A DNA stretch of 64,000 bases from Pseudomonas fluorescens (GCF_000730425.1 NZ_CP008896.1:434001-498000), one strand, 5' to 3'; positions 26,954 through 36,156 are shown, numbered from the stretch's first letter. Program-made: numbers and translations. Notes: generated from the sequence alone by a model not told the origin.

Positions 26954-27126
26954 TCAAGGGGGAAGCGCGTGGACAAACAACACGTCGTTTTCCAGATGAA
27001 CATGCGCCAGCAAATCCCCATGAAACACTTCCAACCCCTGATACAGCGTGCGCCAGGTCTTGCACGCATCGGCAGGCTGTCCGGGGCGATGGCGTTCATC
27101 GGCTTTCCTCAGCAAGTGAACAGATA
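26954..27126 (-). pseudogene. C-terminal remnant of a YtfE/DnrN-type di-iron repair protein
   Basis: On the minus strand, about 55 codons end in ADACKTWRTLYQGLEVFHG and HLENDVLFVHAL, matching the end of YtfE/ScdA/DnrN hemerythrin-like proteins (HxxxENxxLF, a di-iron ligand helix). No start or upstream domains remain; ahead of it is noncoding sequence and then norR in the opposite direction. YtfE/DnrN repairs NO-damaged Fe-S centres and is often divergent from an NO-responsive regulator, so this fits a decayed NO-stress cluster. Confidence 0.7.
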
Positions 27127-27193
27127 AACCGACGATTGCATTCCGTGCGCCATAGCTAACGTATTGAAAAACCTTAACTAATTTTTTGTAGTG

Positions 27194-27204
27194 GTCAGGA
27201 TCAC
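27194..27204. promoter_or_regulatory. Possible NorR site (GT-N7-AC)
   Basis: GTCAGGATCAC fits the GT-N7-AC core of NorR enhancer sites and lies between the decayed ytfE-like gene and norR. Such a short motif is weak evidence alone, and I found no clear sigma-54 promoter beside it. Confidence 0.25.
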
Positions 27205-27244
27205 CCTGATGCTGCACGGTAGAGCCGACCACATAAGGGTAGTA

Positions 27245-28768
27245 ATGACCATGCTGCGTGAAAGTCTGTCGGCTGATCTGATTGTCGAGTTGCCCAACGC
27301 GGTGCGCCTGCAACGCCTGGTGCAGACCCTGCGCGAATATTTCCATAGCGGTGCCGTGGGCCTGCTGCGCCTGGATGGCGACGACAGCCTGCGTCCGGTG
27401 GCCACGGTGGGGCTGGTGCATGAAGCCCTTGGCCGGCGCTTTGTGATTGCCCAGCATCCGCGACTGGCTGCGATCATGGCCTCGCGCGAGCCGACCTGGT
27501 TCGAGCCCGACAGCCGCCTGCCGGACCCTTACGATGGGCTGCTGGACAACCAGGTCGGCGAACCGCTGCCGGTGCATGACTGCATGGGCGTGAGCCTGTT
27601 CGTCGAGGGCCGGCCCTGGGGGGCGATCACCCTGGATGCGCTGCATGCCGGAACCTTCGATGCCCACGCCCGGGAGCAGCTCAAGCGCTGCACCCTGCAG
27701 ATCGAGGCGGCGGTGCGGGTCACGCGCCTGGAGCAGGAAAACCGCAGCCTGCGTCTGTCGCGCAGTGAGCCGCGGGCGGGGGCGCCCAGCGTCGAAGAAG
27801 GCGAAATCCTCGGCCAGAGCCCGGCCCTGCATCAACTGCTCGACGAACTGGAGGTGCTCGCCGACTCGCAACTGCCGGTGCTGTTGCTCGGCGAAACCGG
27901 GGTGGGCAAGGAGCTGTTCGCCCGGCGCCTGCATCGCTTGTCGCGGCGCAGCAAAAAGCCGCTGATTCAGGTCAACTGCGCGGCGCTGCCGGAATCCCTG
28001 GCGGAGAGCGAGCTGTTCGGGCATGTCAAAGGCGCGTTTTCCGGGGCCACCAGCGACCGTGCCGGGCGTTTTGATGCGGCCAACGGTGGCACCTTGTTCC
28101 TCGATGAGGTGGGTGAGCTGCCGCTGAGCGTGCAAGCCAAATTGCTGCGCACCTTGCAGAACGGTGAGATCCAGCGCCTGGGCGCCGACAAGCCGTTGCA
28201 CGTGGATGTGCGGATCATCGCTGCCACCAACCGCCATCTGCCCGAGCGCATTCGCGAAGGGTTGTTTCGCGCCGATCTGTATCACCGGCTGTCGGTGTAC
28301 CCGGTGCCGATCCCGGCGCTGCGCGAGCGCGGTCACGATGTGCTGTTGCTGGCCGGGCATTTCCTGGAACTCAACCGCGCCCGCCTGGGCTTGCGCGGCT
28401 TGCGCCTGTCACCGGCGGCCGAGCAGACCCTGCTTGGCTATGCCTGGCCGGGCAATGTGCGCGAGCTGGAGCACGTGATCAGCCGCGCCGCCTTGAAGCA
28501 GTTGAGCCGGGGCGGCAATCGCAACCAGATCATGACCCTGCAGGCCGAGCTGCTGGATCTGGACAGCGCCACCCTGGCCCAGGCACCTGAGGTTGAAGTG
28601 CCTGCGCCGGCATTCCAGACCCTGAGCGAGGCAGTGGACGACTGCCAGCGCCACAAGGTGCGCCAGGCATTGAGCTTGTCCGGCGGCAACTGGGCCAGCG
28701 CTGCGCGAATGCTCGGCCTGGACGCCAGCAACCTGCACAAATTGGCGCGGCGCCTGGGGCTCAAGTAG
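27245..28768 (+). CDS. norR: NO-responsive sigma-54 activator NorR (FhpR-like)
   Basis: This 507-aa protein starts at the ATG at 27245. An N-terminal GAF domain (~20-170, NO sensing through non-haem iron) is followed by an AAA+ domain with Walker A GETGVGKE (~216) and the sigma-54 contact loop GAFSGA (~263), and a C-terminal Fis-type HTH (WASAARMLGLDASNLHKLAR). In pseudomonads such proteins activate norCB or fhp (flavohaemoglobin). Neither target is intact here, so its regulon must lie elsewhere or it is an orphan. Confidence 0.92.
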   Translation: MTMLRESLSADLIVELPNAVRLQRLVQTLREYFHSGAVGLLRLDGDDSLRPVATVGLVHEALGRRFVIAQHPRLAAIMASREPTWFEPDSRLPDPYDGLLDNQVGEPLPVHDCMGVSLFVEGRPWGAITLDALHAGTFDAHAREQLKRCTLQIEAAVRVTRLEQENRSLRLSRSEPRAGAPSVEEGEILGQSPALHQLLDELEVLADSQLPVLLLGETGVGKELFARRLHRLSRRSKKPLIQVNCAALPESLAESELFGHVKGAFSGATSDRAGRFDAANGGTLFLDEVGELPLSVQAKLLRTLQNGEIQRLGADKPLHVDVRIIAATNRHLPERIREGLFRADLYHRLSVYPVPIPALRERGHDVLLLAGHFLELNRARLGLRGLRLSPAAEQTLLGYAWPGNVRELEHVISRAALKQLSRGGNRNQIMTLQAELLDLDSATLAQAPEVEVPAPAFQTLSEAVDDCQRHKVRQALSLSGGNWASAARMLGLDASNLHKLARRLGLK

Positions 28769-28868
28769 CCGGGATGCGACGCCATGCCGCGGCGTGTAGT
28801 TGATCGCGGTCAAGGTGTGGGACGCCTTGGCTGCCCAGACTGTGGCGAATTGACTGGAGGTTCGCCCC

Positions 28869-29516
28869 ATGCCCCTTTCCCTGGCGCAGATGCGCCGCAA
28901 CTACACCCTGTACGGTTTGCGGGATGACCTGGTACAGGACGATCCTATTGTGCTGTTCGGCCAGTGGCTGGAGCAGGCGCGCAAGACCGAAGTGGCGCCG
29001 GTGGAGGCCAACAGCATGGCCCTGGCCACGGTGGATGCCCTGGGCCGCGCCCATTGCCGGATCCTCTTGCTCAAGGGCTTTGGCGCCGAAGGCTTTACTT
29101 TTTTCGGACACTACCAGAGCGCCAAGGGCCAGGAGCTGGCAAGCAATCCCAGCGCGGCCATGACCTTTTTCTGGCCGGGCCTGGAGCGCCAGGTGCGCAT
29201 CGAAGGTATGGTGGCGCGCCTGGCGCCGCAACTGTCCGACGACTACTTCCACTCGCGGCCGCTGGCCAGCCAGGTGGGGGCCTGGGCGTCGCCGCAAAGC
29301 CAGCCCCTGGCCCATCGTGCCGAGCTGGAAGACTGCCTGCGCGACGCCACCCAACGCTTTGCCGGGCAGCCACCGCCGCGCCCGGCGCAGTGGGGCGGCT
29401 ATTGCCTGCAACCCGAGCGCGTGGAGTTCTGGCAAGGCCGCCCCGACCGCCTGCATGACCGCCTCGACTACCGCCGGCAGGCCGGCACCTGGCAGCGCAG
29501 GCGCCTGGCCCCCTGA
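28869..29516 (+). CDS. pdxH: Pyridoxamine/pyridoxine 5'-phosphate oxidase
   Basis: This 215-aa FMN enzyme makes pyridoxal 5'-phosphate. FMN-binding and active-site features are AHCRILLLKGF, FFGHYQSAKGQEL and the C-terminal RLHDRLDYRR; the length is typical. GGAGG lies eight bases upstream of the ATG. It follows norR by 100 bp on the same strand but has no obvious functional tie to it. Confidence 0.93.
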   Translation: MPLSLAQMRRNYTLYGLRDDLVQDDPIVLFGQWLEQARKTEVAPVEANSMALATVDALGRAHCRILLLKGFGAEGFTFFGHYQSAKGQELASNPSAAMTFFWPGLERQVRIEGMVARLAPQLSDDYFHSRPLASQVGAWASPQSQPLAHRAELEDCLRDATQRFAGQPPPRPAQWGGYCLQPERVEFWQGRPDRLHDRLDYRRQAGTWQRRRLAP

Positions 29517-29608
29517 ATCCGCCTGGAGGTACCTCCTCGGAGGAATAGGCCCGCCGGCCTTTGCGGTGCAGGCTTGGGCCATTGCTCATTTATCCCGGGA
29601 TTTTCACC

Positions 29609-30163
29609 ATGGCACATCTGACTCAATGCAATTTTGTCTCACTGAATATCGCCGTACTGACCATCAGCGATACGCGCAACGTTGACAACGACACCTCCGG
29701 GCAAACCCTGTGCGAGCGTGTGCAAGCGGCCGGGCACATGTTGATCGACCGGGCGCTGGTGGTGGACGACATCTACCAGATCCGTGCACAGCTCTCGCAA
29801 TGGATCGCCGCCCCCCAGGTGCAGGTGATCCTCACCACAGGCGGCACCGGCTTTACTGCGCGGGACAACACCCCGCAAGCGGTGCTGCCCTTGCTGGACA
29901 AGCATGTCGAAGGCTTTGGCGAGCTCTTTCGCCAGGTGTCCGTGCAAGAGATCGGCATGTCGACCCTGCAATCGCGGGCCCTGGCCGGCATCAGCAATGG
30001 TGTACTGGTGTGCTGCATGCCCGGCTCGCCCGGTGCATGCCGCACCGGCTGGGACAAGATCCTCCTGGGGCAACTGGACAGCCGCACCGGGCCGTGCAAT
30101 TTCGCCCCGCACCTCAAGCCCCAGGCCGCGCAAGCGCTACAACCCTGCGAGGCACGGTCATGA
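29609..30163 (+). CDS. moaB: Molybdenum cofactor biosynthesis protein B
   Basis: This 184-aa MoaB/Mog-fold protein adenylylates molybdopterin before metal insertion. The TTGGTGFTARD motif lies near residue 76 and the MPGSPGA loop in the C-terminal half. The start is ATG at 29609, with an in-frame upstream extension rejected. It is ATGA-coupled to moeA. The pair supports molybdoenzymes such as nitrate reductase, consistent with the anaerobic neighbourhood. Confidence 0.93.
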   Translation: MAHLTQCNFVSLNIAVLTISDTRNVDNDTSGQTLCERVQAAGHMLIDRALVVDDIYQIRAQLSQWIAAPQVQVILTTGGTGFTARDNTPQAVLPLLDKHVEGFGELFRQVSVQEIGMSTLQSRALAGISNGVLVCCMPGSPGACRTGWDKILLGQLDSRTGPCNFAPHLKPQAAQALQPCEARS

Positions 30164-31395
30164 ACGCATCGGTGTGTGACAGTGGCGAACTGATCCCGGT
30201 GGATGAGGCCATCGAACGTCTGTTGGCCCACGCGCCGCCACCGCCGTCCACCCAGCAGGTGAAAACCACCCAGGCCCTGGGTCGGGTGCTGGCCGGCGAT
30301 ATCTTTTCCCCGGTCAACCTGCCGGCCTGGGACAACAGTGCCATGGACGGCTACGCGTTGTGCGCCGCCGACCTGCCAGCCGAGGGCGGTTATTTGCGGC
30401 TGGCCGGGCGCATCGCCGCTGGGGACGCAGCCGCGACGGCGTTGAGCAGTGGGCAGACCGTGCGTATTTTTACCGGCGCGCCCCTGCCGGCCGGGGCCGA
30501 CACCGTGGTGCCCCAGGAACGTTGTCGGGTCTACGGCCAGCGCATCTGGTGCCCGCCCATGCGCACCGGCGAGCATGTGCGCAAGCAGGGTGAAGAAGTG
30601 ACCCAGGGCGCCTTGCTGTTGCCGGCCGGCAAGCGCCTGCGCGCCCAGGAAGTGGGCCTGCTGGCAGCCGCGGGGCTGGCCCAGGTCAAGGTCTACCGGC
30701 CATTGCGGGTGTGTCTGTTGAGCAGTGGCGATGAACTGCGTGAGCCGGGCGACCACCTGGCGCCGGGGCAGATCTACAACAGCAATCGCCATTGCCTGGC
30801 CGCGTTGCTGCAAGGTTGGGGGGTGGAGGTACATGACTACGGGGTGATGGCCGACGAATTGGCCGTCAGCCGTGATGCCTTGGCCCTGGCGTCCTCGGAG
30901 TGCGACCTGCTGCTGACCTCTGGCGGGGTGTCGGTGGGCGAGGAGGATCACCTCAAGCGGGCGATCAAGGAATTGGGGCGCGTGGATTTCTGGCGCCTGG
31001 CAATCCAGCCGGGCAAACCCCTGGCCTTTGGCGATGTGGCCGGCAAACCGTGGATCGGCTTGCCCGGCAACCCCTCGGCGGCGCTGATTACCGCGCTGGT
31101 GGTGGTGCGCCCGTTTCTGTTGCGCGCCCAGGGTGTGACTGACGTCAGTTCGGTGCCGATGCGGCTGCCGGCGGATTTTACCTGGGCCCAGCGCAATCGC
31201 CGGCGCCAATACCTGCGGGCACGCCTGGCGCCGGGCCTGGATGGCCAGGCGTGCGTCACCCTGCACCCACGGCAAAGCTCGGCGATGTTGAGCGCGGCGT
31301 GCTGGGCCGATGGCCTGGCGATTGTGGAGCGTGAGCAGTGGGTGGAGAAGGGCGCCCTGGTGCGGTTTGTGTCCTTTGCCGAGCTGATGCAGTAA
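30160..31395 (+). CDS. moeA: Molybdopterin molybdotransferase
   Basis: This 411-aa enzyme inserts molybdate into adenylylated molybdopterin. The four-domain MoeA pattern shows NLPAWDNSAMDGYAL, IFTGAPLPAGADTVV, the TSGGVSVGEED motif and PGNPSAALI. The start overlaps the moaB stop (ATGA at 30160-30163). The order moaB-moeA followed by ubiUVT corresponds to the PA3915-PA3911 block of P. aeruginosa in reverse. Confidence 0.94.
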   Translation: MNASVCDSGELIPVDEAIERLLAHAPPPPSTQQVKTTQALGRVLAGDIFSPVNLPAWDNSAMDGYALCAADLPAEGGYLRLAGRIAAGDAAATALSSGQTVRIFTGAPLPAGADTVVPQERCRVYGQRIWCPPMRTGEHVRKQGEEVTQGALLLPAGKRLRAQEVGLLAAAGLAQVKVYRPLRVCLLSSGDELREPGDHLAPGQIYNSNRHCLAALLQGWGVEVHDYGVMADELAVSRDALALASSECDLLLTSGGVSVGEEDHLKRAIKELGRVDFWRLAIQPGKPLAFGDVAGKPWIGLPGNPSAALITALVVVRPFLLRAQGVTDVSSVPMRLPADFTWAQRNRRRQYLRARLAPGLDGQACVTLHPRQSSAMLSAACWADGLAIVEREQWVEKGALVRFVSFAELMQ

Positions 31396-31415
31396 CTGCC
31401 GGTGGTGGTGATCAA

Positions 31416-31517
31416 TGTGGGAGCAGGCTTGCTCGCGATAGCGGTGTGTCAATCACAACAGATGTCGACTGACAGGCCCCCATCGCGGGCAAGCCCACAC
31501 AAGCCCGCTCCCACAGG
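31416..31517. repeat. REP inverted repeat pair (GTGGGAGC class)
   Basis: ATGTGGGAGCAGGCTTGCTCGCGAT and the complementary ATCGCGGGCAAGCC...GCCCGCTCCCACAG lie between moeA and ubiU. The right arm carries a small duplication (AAGCCCACACAAGCCCGC). Confidence 0.75.
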
Positions 31518-31560
31518 GGATATGCGGTGTTGGGGATGTATTTTTTGATGAGGATCAACC

Positions 31561-32556
31561 ATGCAACTGGTCTGCCCGGCAGGCAATCTGCCTGCGCTCA
31601 AAGCCGCCGTGCGCCAAGGTGCCGATGCGGTGTATGTGGGGTTTCGCGATGACACCAACGCCCGGCATTTTGCCGGGCTGAACATGGACGACAAACAGTT
31701 CGACGGCGCCGTCGCCCATATCCGCCAGCACCAGCGCAAGCTGTATGTGGCGGTCAACACCTACCCGCAGCCCAAGGGCTGGGAGCGCTGGCAACGGGCG
31801 GTGGACCGCGCCGCTGACCATGGTGTCGACGCGCTGATTGCCGGCGACCCGGGCGTGTTGCAATACGCCAGTCGCCGCCATCCGCAGATGGCCTTGCACC
31901 TTTCGGTACAGGGCTCGGCGACCCACGCGGCGGCCTTGCAGTTCTACGCCGAGCGCTACGGCATTCGCCGCGCGGTGCTGCCACGGGTGTTATCGCTGGC
32001 CCAGGTCAAACAGGTCGCGGCCAGCAGCTCGGTGCCCATCGAAGTCTTTGGTTTTGGCAGCCTGTGCATCATGGCCGAGGGCCGTTGCCACCTGTCTTCG
32101 TATATCACCGGCGAATCACCGAACCTGTGCGGCGTGTGCTCGCCGGCCAAGGCGGTACGCTGGAGCGAAGACGCCGAGGGCCTGAGTGCGCGCCTCAGTG
32201 AAGTCTTGATCGACCGCTATACCCCCCACGAGCCGGCGGGCTATCCGACCCTGTGCAAGGGCCGTTTCATGGTCGATGGCAAGCGCTTCCACGCCCTCGA
32301 AGAGCCCACCAGCCTCGATACCCTGGACCTGATCCCCGAGTTGATCGCCATGGGCGTCGAGGCGGTGAAAATCGAAGGCCGGCAACGCAGCCCGGCGTAT
32401 GTCGAGCAAGTCACCGGGGTCTGGCGCGCCGCGCTGGACACCCACCGCAGTGCGCCGCAGCGCTTTGTGGTCAAGGACCAGTGGCGCAGTGTGCTGGCCG
32501 GTCTGTCCGAAGGCAGCCAGACCACCCTGGGCGCCTACCATCGTTCGTGGCAATGA
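31561..32556 (+). CDS. ubiU: UbiU, O2-independent ubiquinone hydroxylation, peptidase U32 family
   Basis: This 331-aa protein has cysteines C169, C176, C193 and C232, the exact [4Fe-4S] ligand positions of E. coli UbiU, in SLCIMAEGRC...LCGVC...TLCKGRF. UbiU works with UbiV to hydroxylate the ubiquinone ring without O2, allowing quinone synthesis during anaerobic nitrate respiration. It leads the ubiUVT operon. Confidence 0.94.
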   Translation: MQLVCPAGNLPALKAAVRQGADAVYVGFRDDTNARHFAGLNMDDKQFDGAVAHIRQHQRKLYVAVNTYPQPKGWERWQRAVDRAADHGVDALIAGDPGVLQYASRRHPQMALHLSVQGSATHAAALQFYAERYGIRRAVLPRVLSLAQVKQVAASSSVPIEVFGFGSLCIMAEGRCHLSSYITGESPNLCGVCSPAKAVRWSEDAEGLSARLSEVLIDRYTPHEPAGYPTLCKGRFMVDGKRFHALEEPTSLDTLDLIPELIAMGVEAVKIEGRQRSPAYVEQVTGVWRAALDTHRSAPQRFVVKDQWRSVLAGLSEGSQTTLGAYHRSWQ

Positions 32557-32566
32557 GGAACTGCAC

Positions 32567-33457
32567 ATGAAACTCAGCCTGGGACCGGTGCTGTTTTATT
32601 GGGATAAGCAACAACTGGGGCAGTTCTACGCCGAGATGGCCGGCCTGGCGCTGGACGTGATCTACCTGGGAGAAACCGTGTGCTCCAAGCGCCGGGCGTT
32701 CAACCTCGACCAATGGTTGGGCCTGGGGCGCGAATTGCAGTCTGTGGGCAAGGCGCAAATCGTGCTGTCGAGCCTGACCCTGATCGAGGCTGCGTCGCAG
32801 CTGTCGAGCCTGCGCCGCCTGTGCGACAACGGCGAGGTGCTGGTGGAGGCCAATGACATGGGCGCCGTGCAATTGCTTGCCGAGCGCAAGCTGCCCTTTG
32901 TCGGCGGTCCGGCATTGAATTTGTATAACGGTCACGCCCTGGTGCAACTGCTGGAGGCGGGGATGATGCGCTGGGTGCCGCCGGTGGAGTGCTCGGCGAC
33001 GTTGATAGGGGATGTGCTGGAACAGGTACGTGAGTTGGGCCGGCCATTGCCGCAAGTGGAAGTGTTTGCCTATGGGCATCTGCCCCTGGCCTATTCGGCG
33101 CGCTGCTTCACGGCCCGTGCGCAAAACCGGCCCAAGGATGACTGCCGGTTCTGCTGCCTGGATTACCCCGATGGCATGGCGTTGAGCAGCCAGGAAGGGC
33201 AGGCGCTGTTTACGCTAAATGGCATCCAGACCATGTCGGCGCAGGTCACCAACCTGCTGGCCGACTACCCGGGGCTGGTGAGTTGTGGCGCCGACCTGCT
33301 GCGCCTGAGCCCACGGGCACAGGGCATGGCGGGCATCGTGCAAGCCTTTGACCGGGTCCGCCAGGGCGCCACGCCACCGGTGTTTGTCGAAGGTTGCAAT
33401 GGCTACTGGCATGGCCAGGCCGGGATGTTGCGGGTCGAGGAGGTGGGGCTGTGCTGA
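32567..33457 (+). CDS. ubiV: UbiV, O2-independent ubiquinone hydroxylation, peptidase U32 family
   Basis: This 296-aa protein starts at the ATG at 32567 (TGAGGA upstream), 10 bp after ubiU. The Fe-S cysteines C39, C180, C193 and C197 match those of E. coli UbiV (SARCFTARAQ...DDCRFCC). It forms a heterodimer with UbiU. Its end overlaps the GTG start of ubiT. Confidence 0.94.
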   Translation: MKLSLGPVLFYWDKQQLGQFYAEMAGLALDVIYLGETVCSKRRAFNLDQWLGLGRELQSVGKAQIVLSSLTLIEAASQLSSLRRLCDNGEVLVEANDMGAVQLLAERKLPFVGGPALNLYNGHALVQLLEAGMMRWVPPVECSATLIGDVLEQVRELGRPLPQVEVFAYGHLPLAYSARCFTARAQNRPKDDCRFCCLDYPDGMALSSQEGQALFTLNGIQTMSAQVTNLLADYPGLVSCGADLLRLSPRAQGMAGIVQAFDRVRQGATPPVFVEGCNGYWHGQAGMLRVEEVGLC

Positions 33458-33918
33458 ATCGCAAGCAATGGCTGCTCAAGGGCGCAGACCGTTTACTGCC
33501 CTTGATGCGCAAGGTGCCATTTGTGGTGCAACGCATGGCCTTGCAACAGGCGTTGAATCGCTGTTTGGCCGAACCCTTGCGCGATGGCGGCTTTGAGCTG
33601 CTGCGCGGGCGCTGGATGTGCCTGCGCATTCCCGACCTGGGCTTGCGCTGGTACCTGACCCTGGGTCGCGATGGACTGCGCATCGCTGAACAGGCCAAGG
33701 CCCAGGTGACCATCAGCGGCAACTGGCGCGAGTTCCTGTTATTGGCCAGCCGCCAGGAAGATCCGGACACGTTGTTCTTTCGCCGGCGGCTGCTGATCGA
33801 GGGGGATACGGAGTTGGGGTTGGGCCTGAAGAACCTGATCGACAGCCTCGACCCGCAGGTGTTGCCGCCCTGGTTGTGGCGCAACCTGGAACGGGCCGGT
33901 AAAGGCCTGGCGGCCTGA
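33451..33918 (+). CDS. ubiT: UbiT, SCP2-domain ubiquinone accessory factor
   Basis: This protein of 155 aa is translated from a GTG at 33451 with AGGAGG seven bases upstream, overlapping the ubiV stop by seven bases. The SCP2 sterol-carrier-like fold shows RGRWMCLRIPDLGLRWYLTL and EDPDTLFFRRRLLIEGDTELGL. UbiT replaces UbiJ for anaerobic ubiquinone synthesis and binds isoprenoid quinone intermediates. Confidence 0.92.
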   Translation: MLNRKQWLLKGADRLLPLMRKVPFVVQRMALQQALNRCLAEPLRDGGFELLRGRWMCLRIPDLGLRWYLTLGRDGLRIAEQAKAQVTISGNWREFLLLASRQEDPDTLFFRRRLLIEGDTELGLGLKNLIDSLDPQVLPPWLWRNLERAGKGLAA

Positions 33919-33940
33919 GATATCGCTTGCGCAGAGGCTG

Positions 33941-33973
33941 CCCTGTGGGAGAGGGCAAGCCCGCTCCCACATT
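33941..33973. terminator. Short GTGGGAG hairpin between ubiT and ampC
   Basis: CTGTGGGAGAGGGC and GCCCGCTCCCACA form a compact REP-derived stem between the converging ubiT and ampC genes, a likely bidirectional end point. Confidence 0.4.
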
Positions 33974-34001
33974 GGGAGTCTGTCGGTTCAAAAAAAGTGA
34001 G

Positions 34002-35144
34002 CTATGGCTCCATGGCCTGCAAGATCGCATGGGCGGCTTTCACCCGCTCGGCATTGGGATAGTTCTTGTTCCCCAGGATCACCACGCCGATACCTTTGCT
34101 CGGTACATAAGCGATATAGGCGCCAAAGCCGCCGGTCGAGCCGGTCTTGTTCACCAGGGTGTCGGCACGCAGGGGTTGTGCCGGTGCCAGCCAGTTGACC
34201 GGGTGCGGTTCCATGGCCATGGGCGTCGAATTGCCGGCGACCAGTTCATCCACGCCCAGCGGGTAAGGGTACATCTCCCAACCCAGGCCCTGGGTGGTGT
34301 TGCCCACGGTGTAGTAGCCGGTATGGGTGGCGGCAATGGCTTGTTGCAGCGGCTGCTCCAGCGCCGTCGGGTCGATGTTCAGCGCCATGTAGCGGGCCAG
34401 GTCTGCCGGGCTGGTCTTCACCCCGTAGGCTTCGCTGTCCAGCGCCCCGGGGCTGACGCGCACCGGCTTGCCGGCCTTGTCATAGCCCTGGGCGTACAGG
34501 CCCATCTGTGCCTTGGGCACCGTGAGATAGGTGTGCTTGAGGCCGAGCCTGGGCAGCAGGGTCTGTTCCAGCGCCACGTCGAAGGGTTGCTGCAGGCTTT
34601 GGGCCGCCAGGTAACCGAACAGGCCCAGGCTGGGGTTGGAATACTGGCGCTGGGTACCGGGGGCGAAATCGGCTTTCCAATGCTGGAAGTAGCTGACCAT
34701 TTGCTGCGCATTGTCCGCCTCGGGCGGGAACTGCAGCGGTAGCCCGCCGGCCGTATAGGTGCCCAGGTTGAGCACGCTGATGTGGTCGAACAGGCTGCCC
34801 CGCAAGGCTGGCAAGTAGTGGCTGGCCGGCTCCGACAGCTTCAGCTTGCCGGTGGCCTGGGCGTAGCCGGCCAGGGTCGCGGTGAAGGTTTTGCTGATCG
34901 AGCCGATCTCGAACAGGGTGTTCTCGGTGACGGGCCGCTGGCTGTCCTTGGCGGCAACACCGTAGTTAAAGTATTGGGTCTTGCCGTTGTGCAGGATGGC
35001 GACCGCCAGCCCGGGAATCGCCTGTTGCTGCATCAGTGGCTTGATGGTGGCGTCTACCGCCTGGCGGATATCGGTGGCGGCCATGCAGTTGCCGGCACCC
35101 AGTAACAGGCCGAGAATCGTGACGTTGCGCATGTGTTCGTACAT
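34002..35144 (-). CDS. ampC: Class C beta-lactamase (AmpC)
   Basis: This protein of 380 aa starts at the ATG at 35144, with an N-terminal export signal (~1-23) for the periplasm. All class C motifs are present: SISK at 82-85 (nucleophile Ser82), YSN at 168-170 and KTG at 333-335. The enzyme hydrolyses cephalosporins and penicillins. It is divergent from an ampR gene, the usual arrangement for inducible expression linked to muropeptide recycling. Confidence 0.94.
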   Translation of the reverse strand: MYEHMRNVTILGLLLGAGNCMAATDIRQAVDATIKPLMQQQAIPGLAVAILHNGKTQYFNYGVAAKDSQRPVTENTLFEIGSISKTFTATLAGYAQATGKLKLSEPASHYLPALRGSLFDHISVLNLGTYTAGGLPLQFPPEADNAQQMVSYFQHWKADFAPGTQRQYSNPSLGLFGYLAAQSLQQPFDVALEQTLLPRLGLKHTYLTVPKAQMGLYAQGYDKAGKPVRVSPGALDSEAYGVKTSPADLARYMALNIDPTALEQPLQQAIAATHTGYYTVGNTTQGLGWEMYPYPLGVDELVAGNSTPMAMEPHPVNWLAPAQPLRADTLVNKTGSTGGFGAYIAYVPSKGIGVVILGNKNYPNAERVKAAHAILQAMEP

Positions 35145-35274
35145 GATGATGTCGCTTCCATGAGGATGATCGGTAACCGCTGCCTGCGCAGGCATGGCCA
35201 AGATAGGCAGTTTGCCGAGCCTGGACAACCGATGATATCTCGCACCAGTCATTAGAATAACTTGGGCTTAAACC

Positions 35275-36156
35275 ATGTTGCGTTCCCATTTGCCCCTTAA
35301 CGCACTGCGTGCGTTTGAAGCCTCTGCCCGGCACTTGAGCTTTACTCGGGCGGCCATCGAACTGTGCGTGACCCAGGCGGCGGTCAGCCATCAGGTCAAG
35401 AGCCTGGAGGCACAACTCAACGTGATCCTGTTCAAACGCCTGCCCCGTGGCTTGATGCTGACCCGCGAGGGGGAGACGCTGTTGCCGGTCCTGCGCGAGT
35501 CCTTCGACCGTATCACCCAGACCCTCGGCCAGTTCCAGGCCGGGCACTACCGCGAAGTGCTGACAGTGGGAGCGGTGGGGACATTTGCGGTGGGCTGGCT
35601 GTTGCCGCGCCTGGCGGATTTCCAGGGGCGCTACCCGTTTATCGACCTGCGCTTGTCGACCCACAACAACCGCGTCGATGTCGCCGCCGAAGGCCTGGAT
35701 TATGCGATCCGTTTCGGTGCCGGTGCATGGCACGGCACCCAGGCCTGCCAATTGCTGGAAGCACCGCTGACGGTGTTGTGCGTACCGGCGATTGCGCGGT
35801 TACTGCACGCGCCGGGGGATGTGTTGAAACACACCTTATTGCGCTCCTATCGCATGGATGAATGGAGCCAGTGGTTCCAGGCCGCGGGGTTGCCCGCCGA
35901 TACACTCGTGCCGCGCAGCATTGTGTTCGACTCGTCCCTGGCGATGATGGAGGCGGCGCTGCAAGGCAATGGCGTGGCCCTGGCCCCGGCGCAGATGTTC
36001 TCGCGGCAGTTGGCCCAGGACGCGATCCGCCAGCCGTTCGATACGGGCATCACCACCGGCAGTTATTGGCTGACACGCCTGCAATCGCGCGCCGAGACCC
36101 AGGCGATGCTGGCGTTCAAGCACTGGCTGCTGGAACAGTCCAAGCCCCCCCTGTAG
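35275..36156 (+). CDS. ampR: LysR-family regulator AmpR
   Basis: This 293-aa protein has an N-terminal HTH (HLSFTRAAIELCVTQAAVSHQ) and a C-terminal effector domain typical of AmpR. It lies 130 bp from and divergent to ampC. AmpR represses ampC when bound to UDP-MurNAc-pentapeptide and activates it with anhydro-muropeptides. A precise operator was not identified in the intergenic stretch. Confidence 0.92.
   Translation: MLRSHLPLNALRAFEASARHLSFTRAAIELCVTQAAVSHQVKSLEAQLNVILFKRLPRGLMLTREGETLLPVLRESFDRITQTLGQFQAGHYREVLTVGAVGTFAVGWLLPRLADFQGRYPFIDLRLSTHNNRVDVAAEGLDYAIRFGAGAWHGTQACQLLEAPLTVLCVPAIARLLHAPGDVLKHTLLRSYRMDEWSQWFQAAGLPADTLVPRSIVFDSSLAMMEAALQGNGVALAPAQMFSRQLAQDAIRQPFDTGITTGSYWLTRLQSRAETQAMLAFKHWLLEQSKPPL

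Noticed and set aside
26954..28360. Long minus-strand open frame (468 codons) opposite norR
   Set aside because: It lies antisense to a well-supported NorR gene and its translation is rich in Gln, His and Arg, typical of a high-GC shadow frame. Only its last ~55 codons (26954-27126), outside norR, resemble a real protein and are annotated as a remnant.
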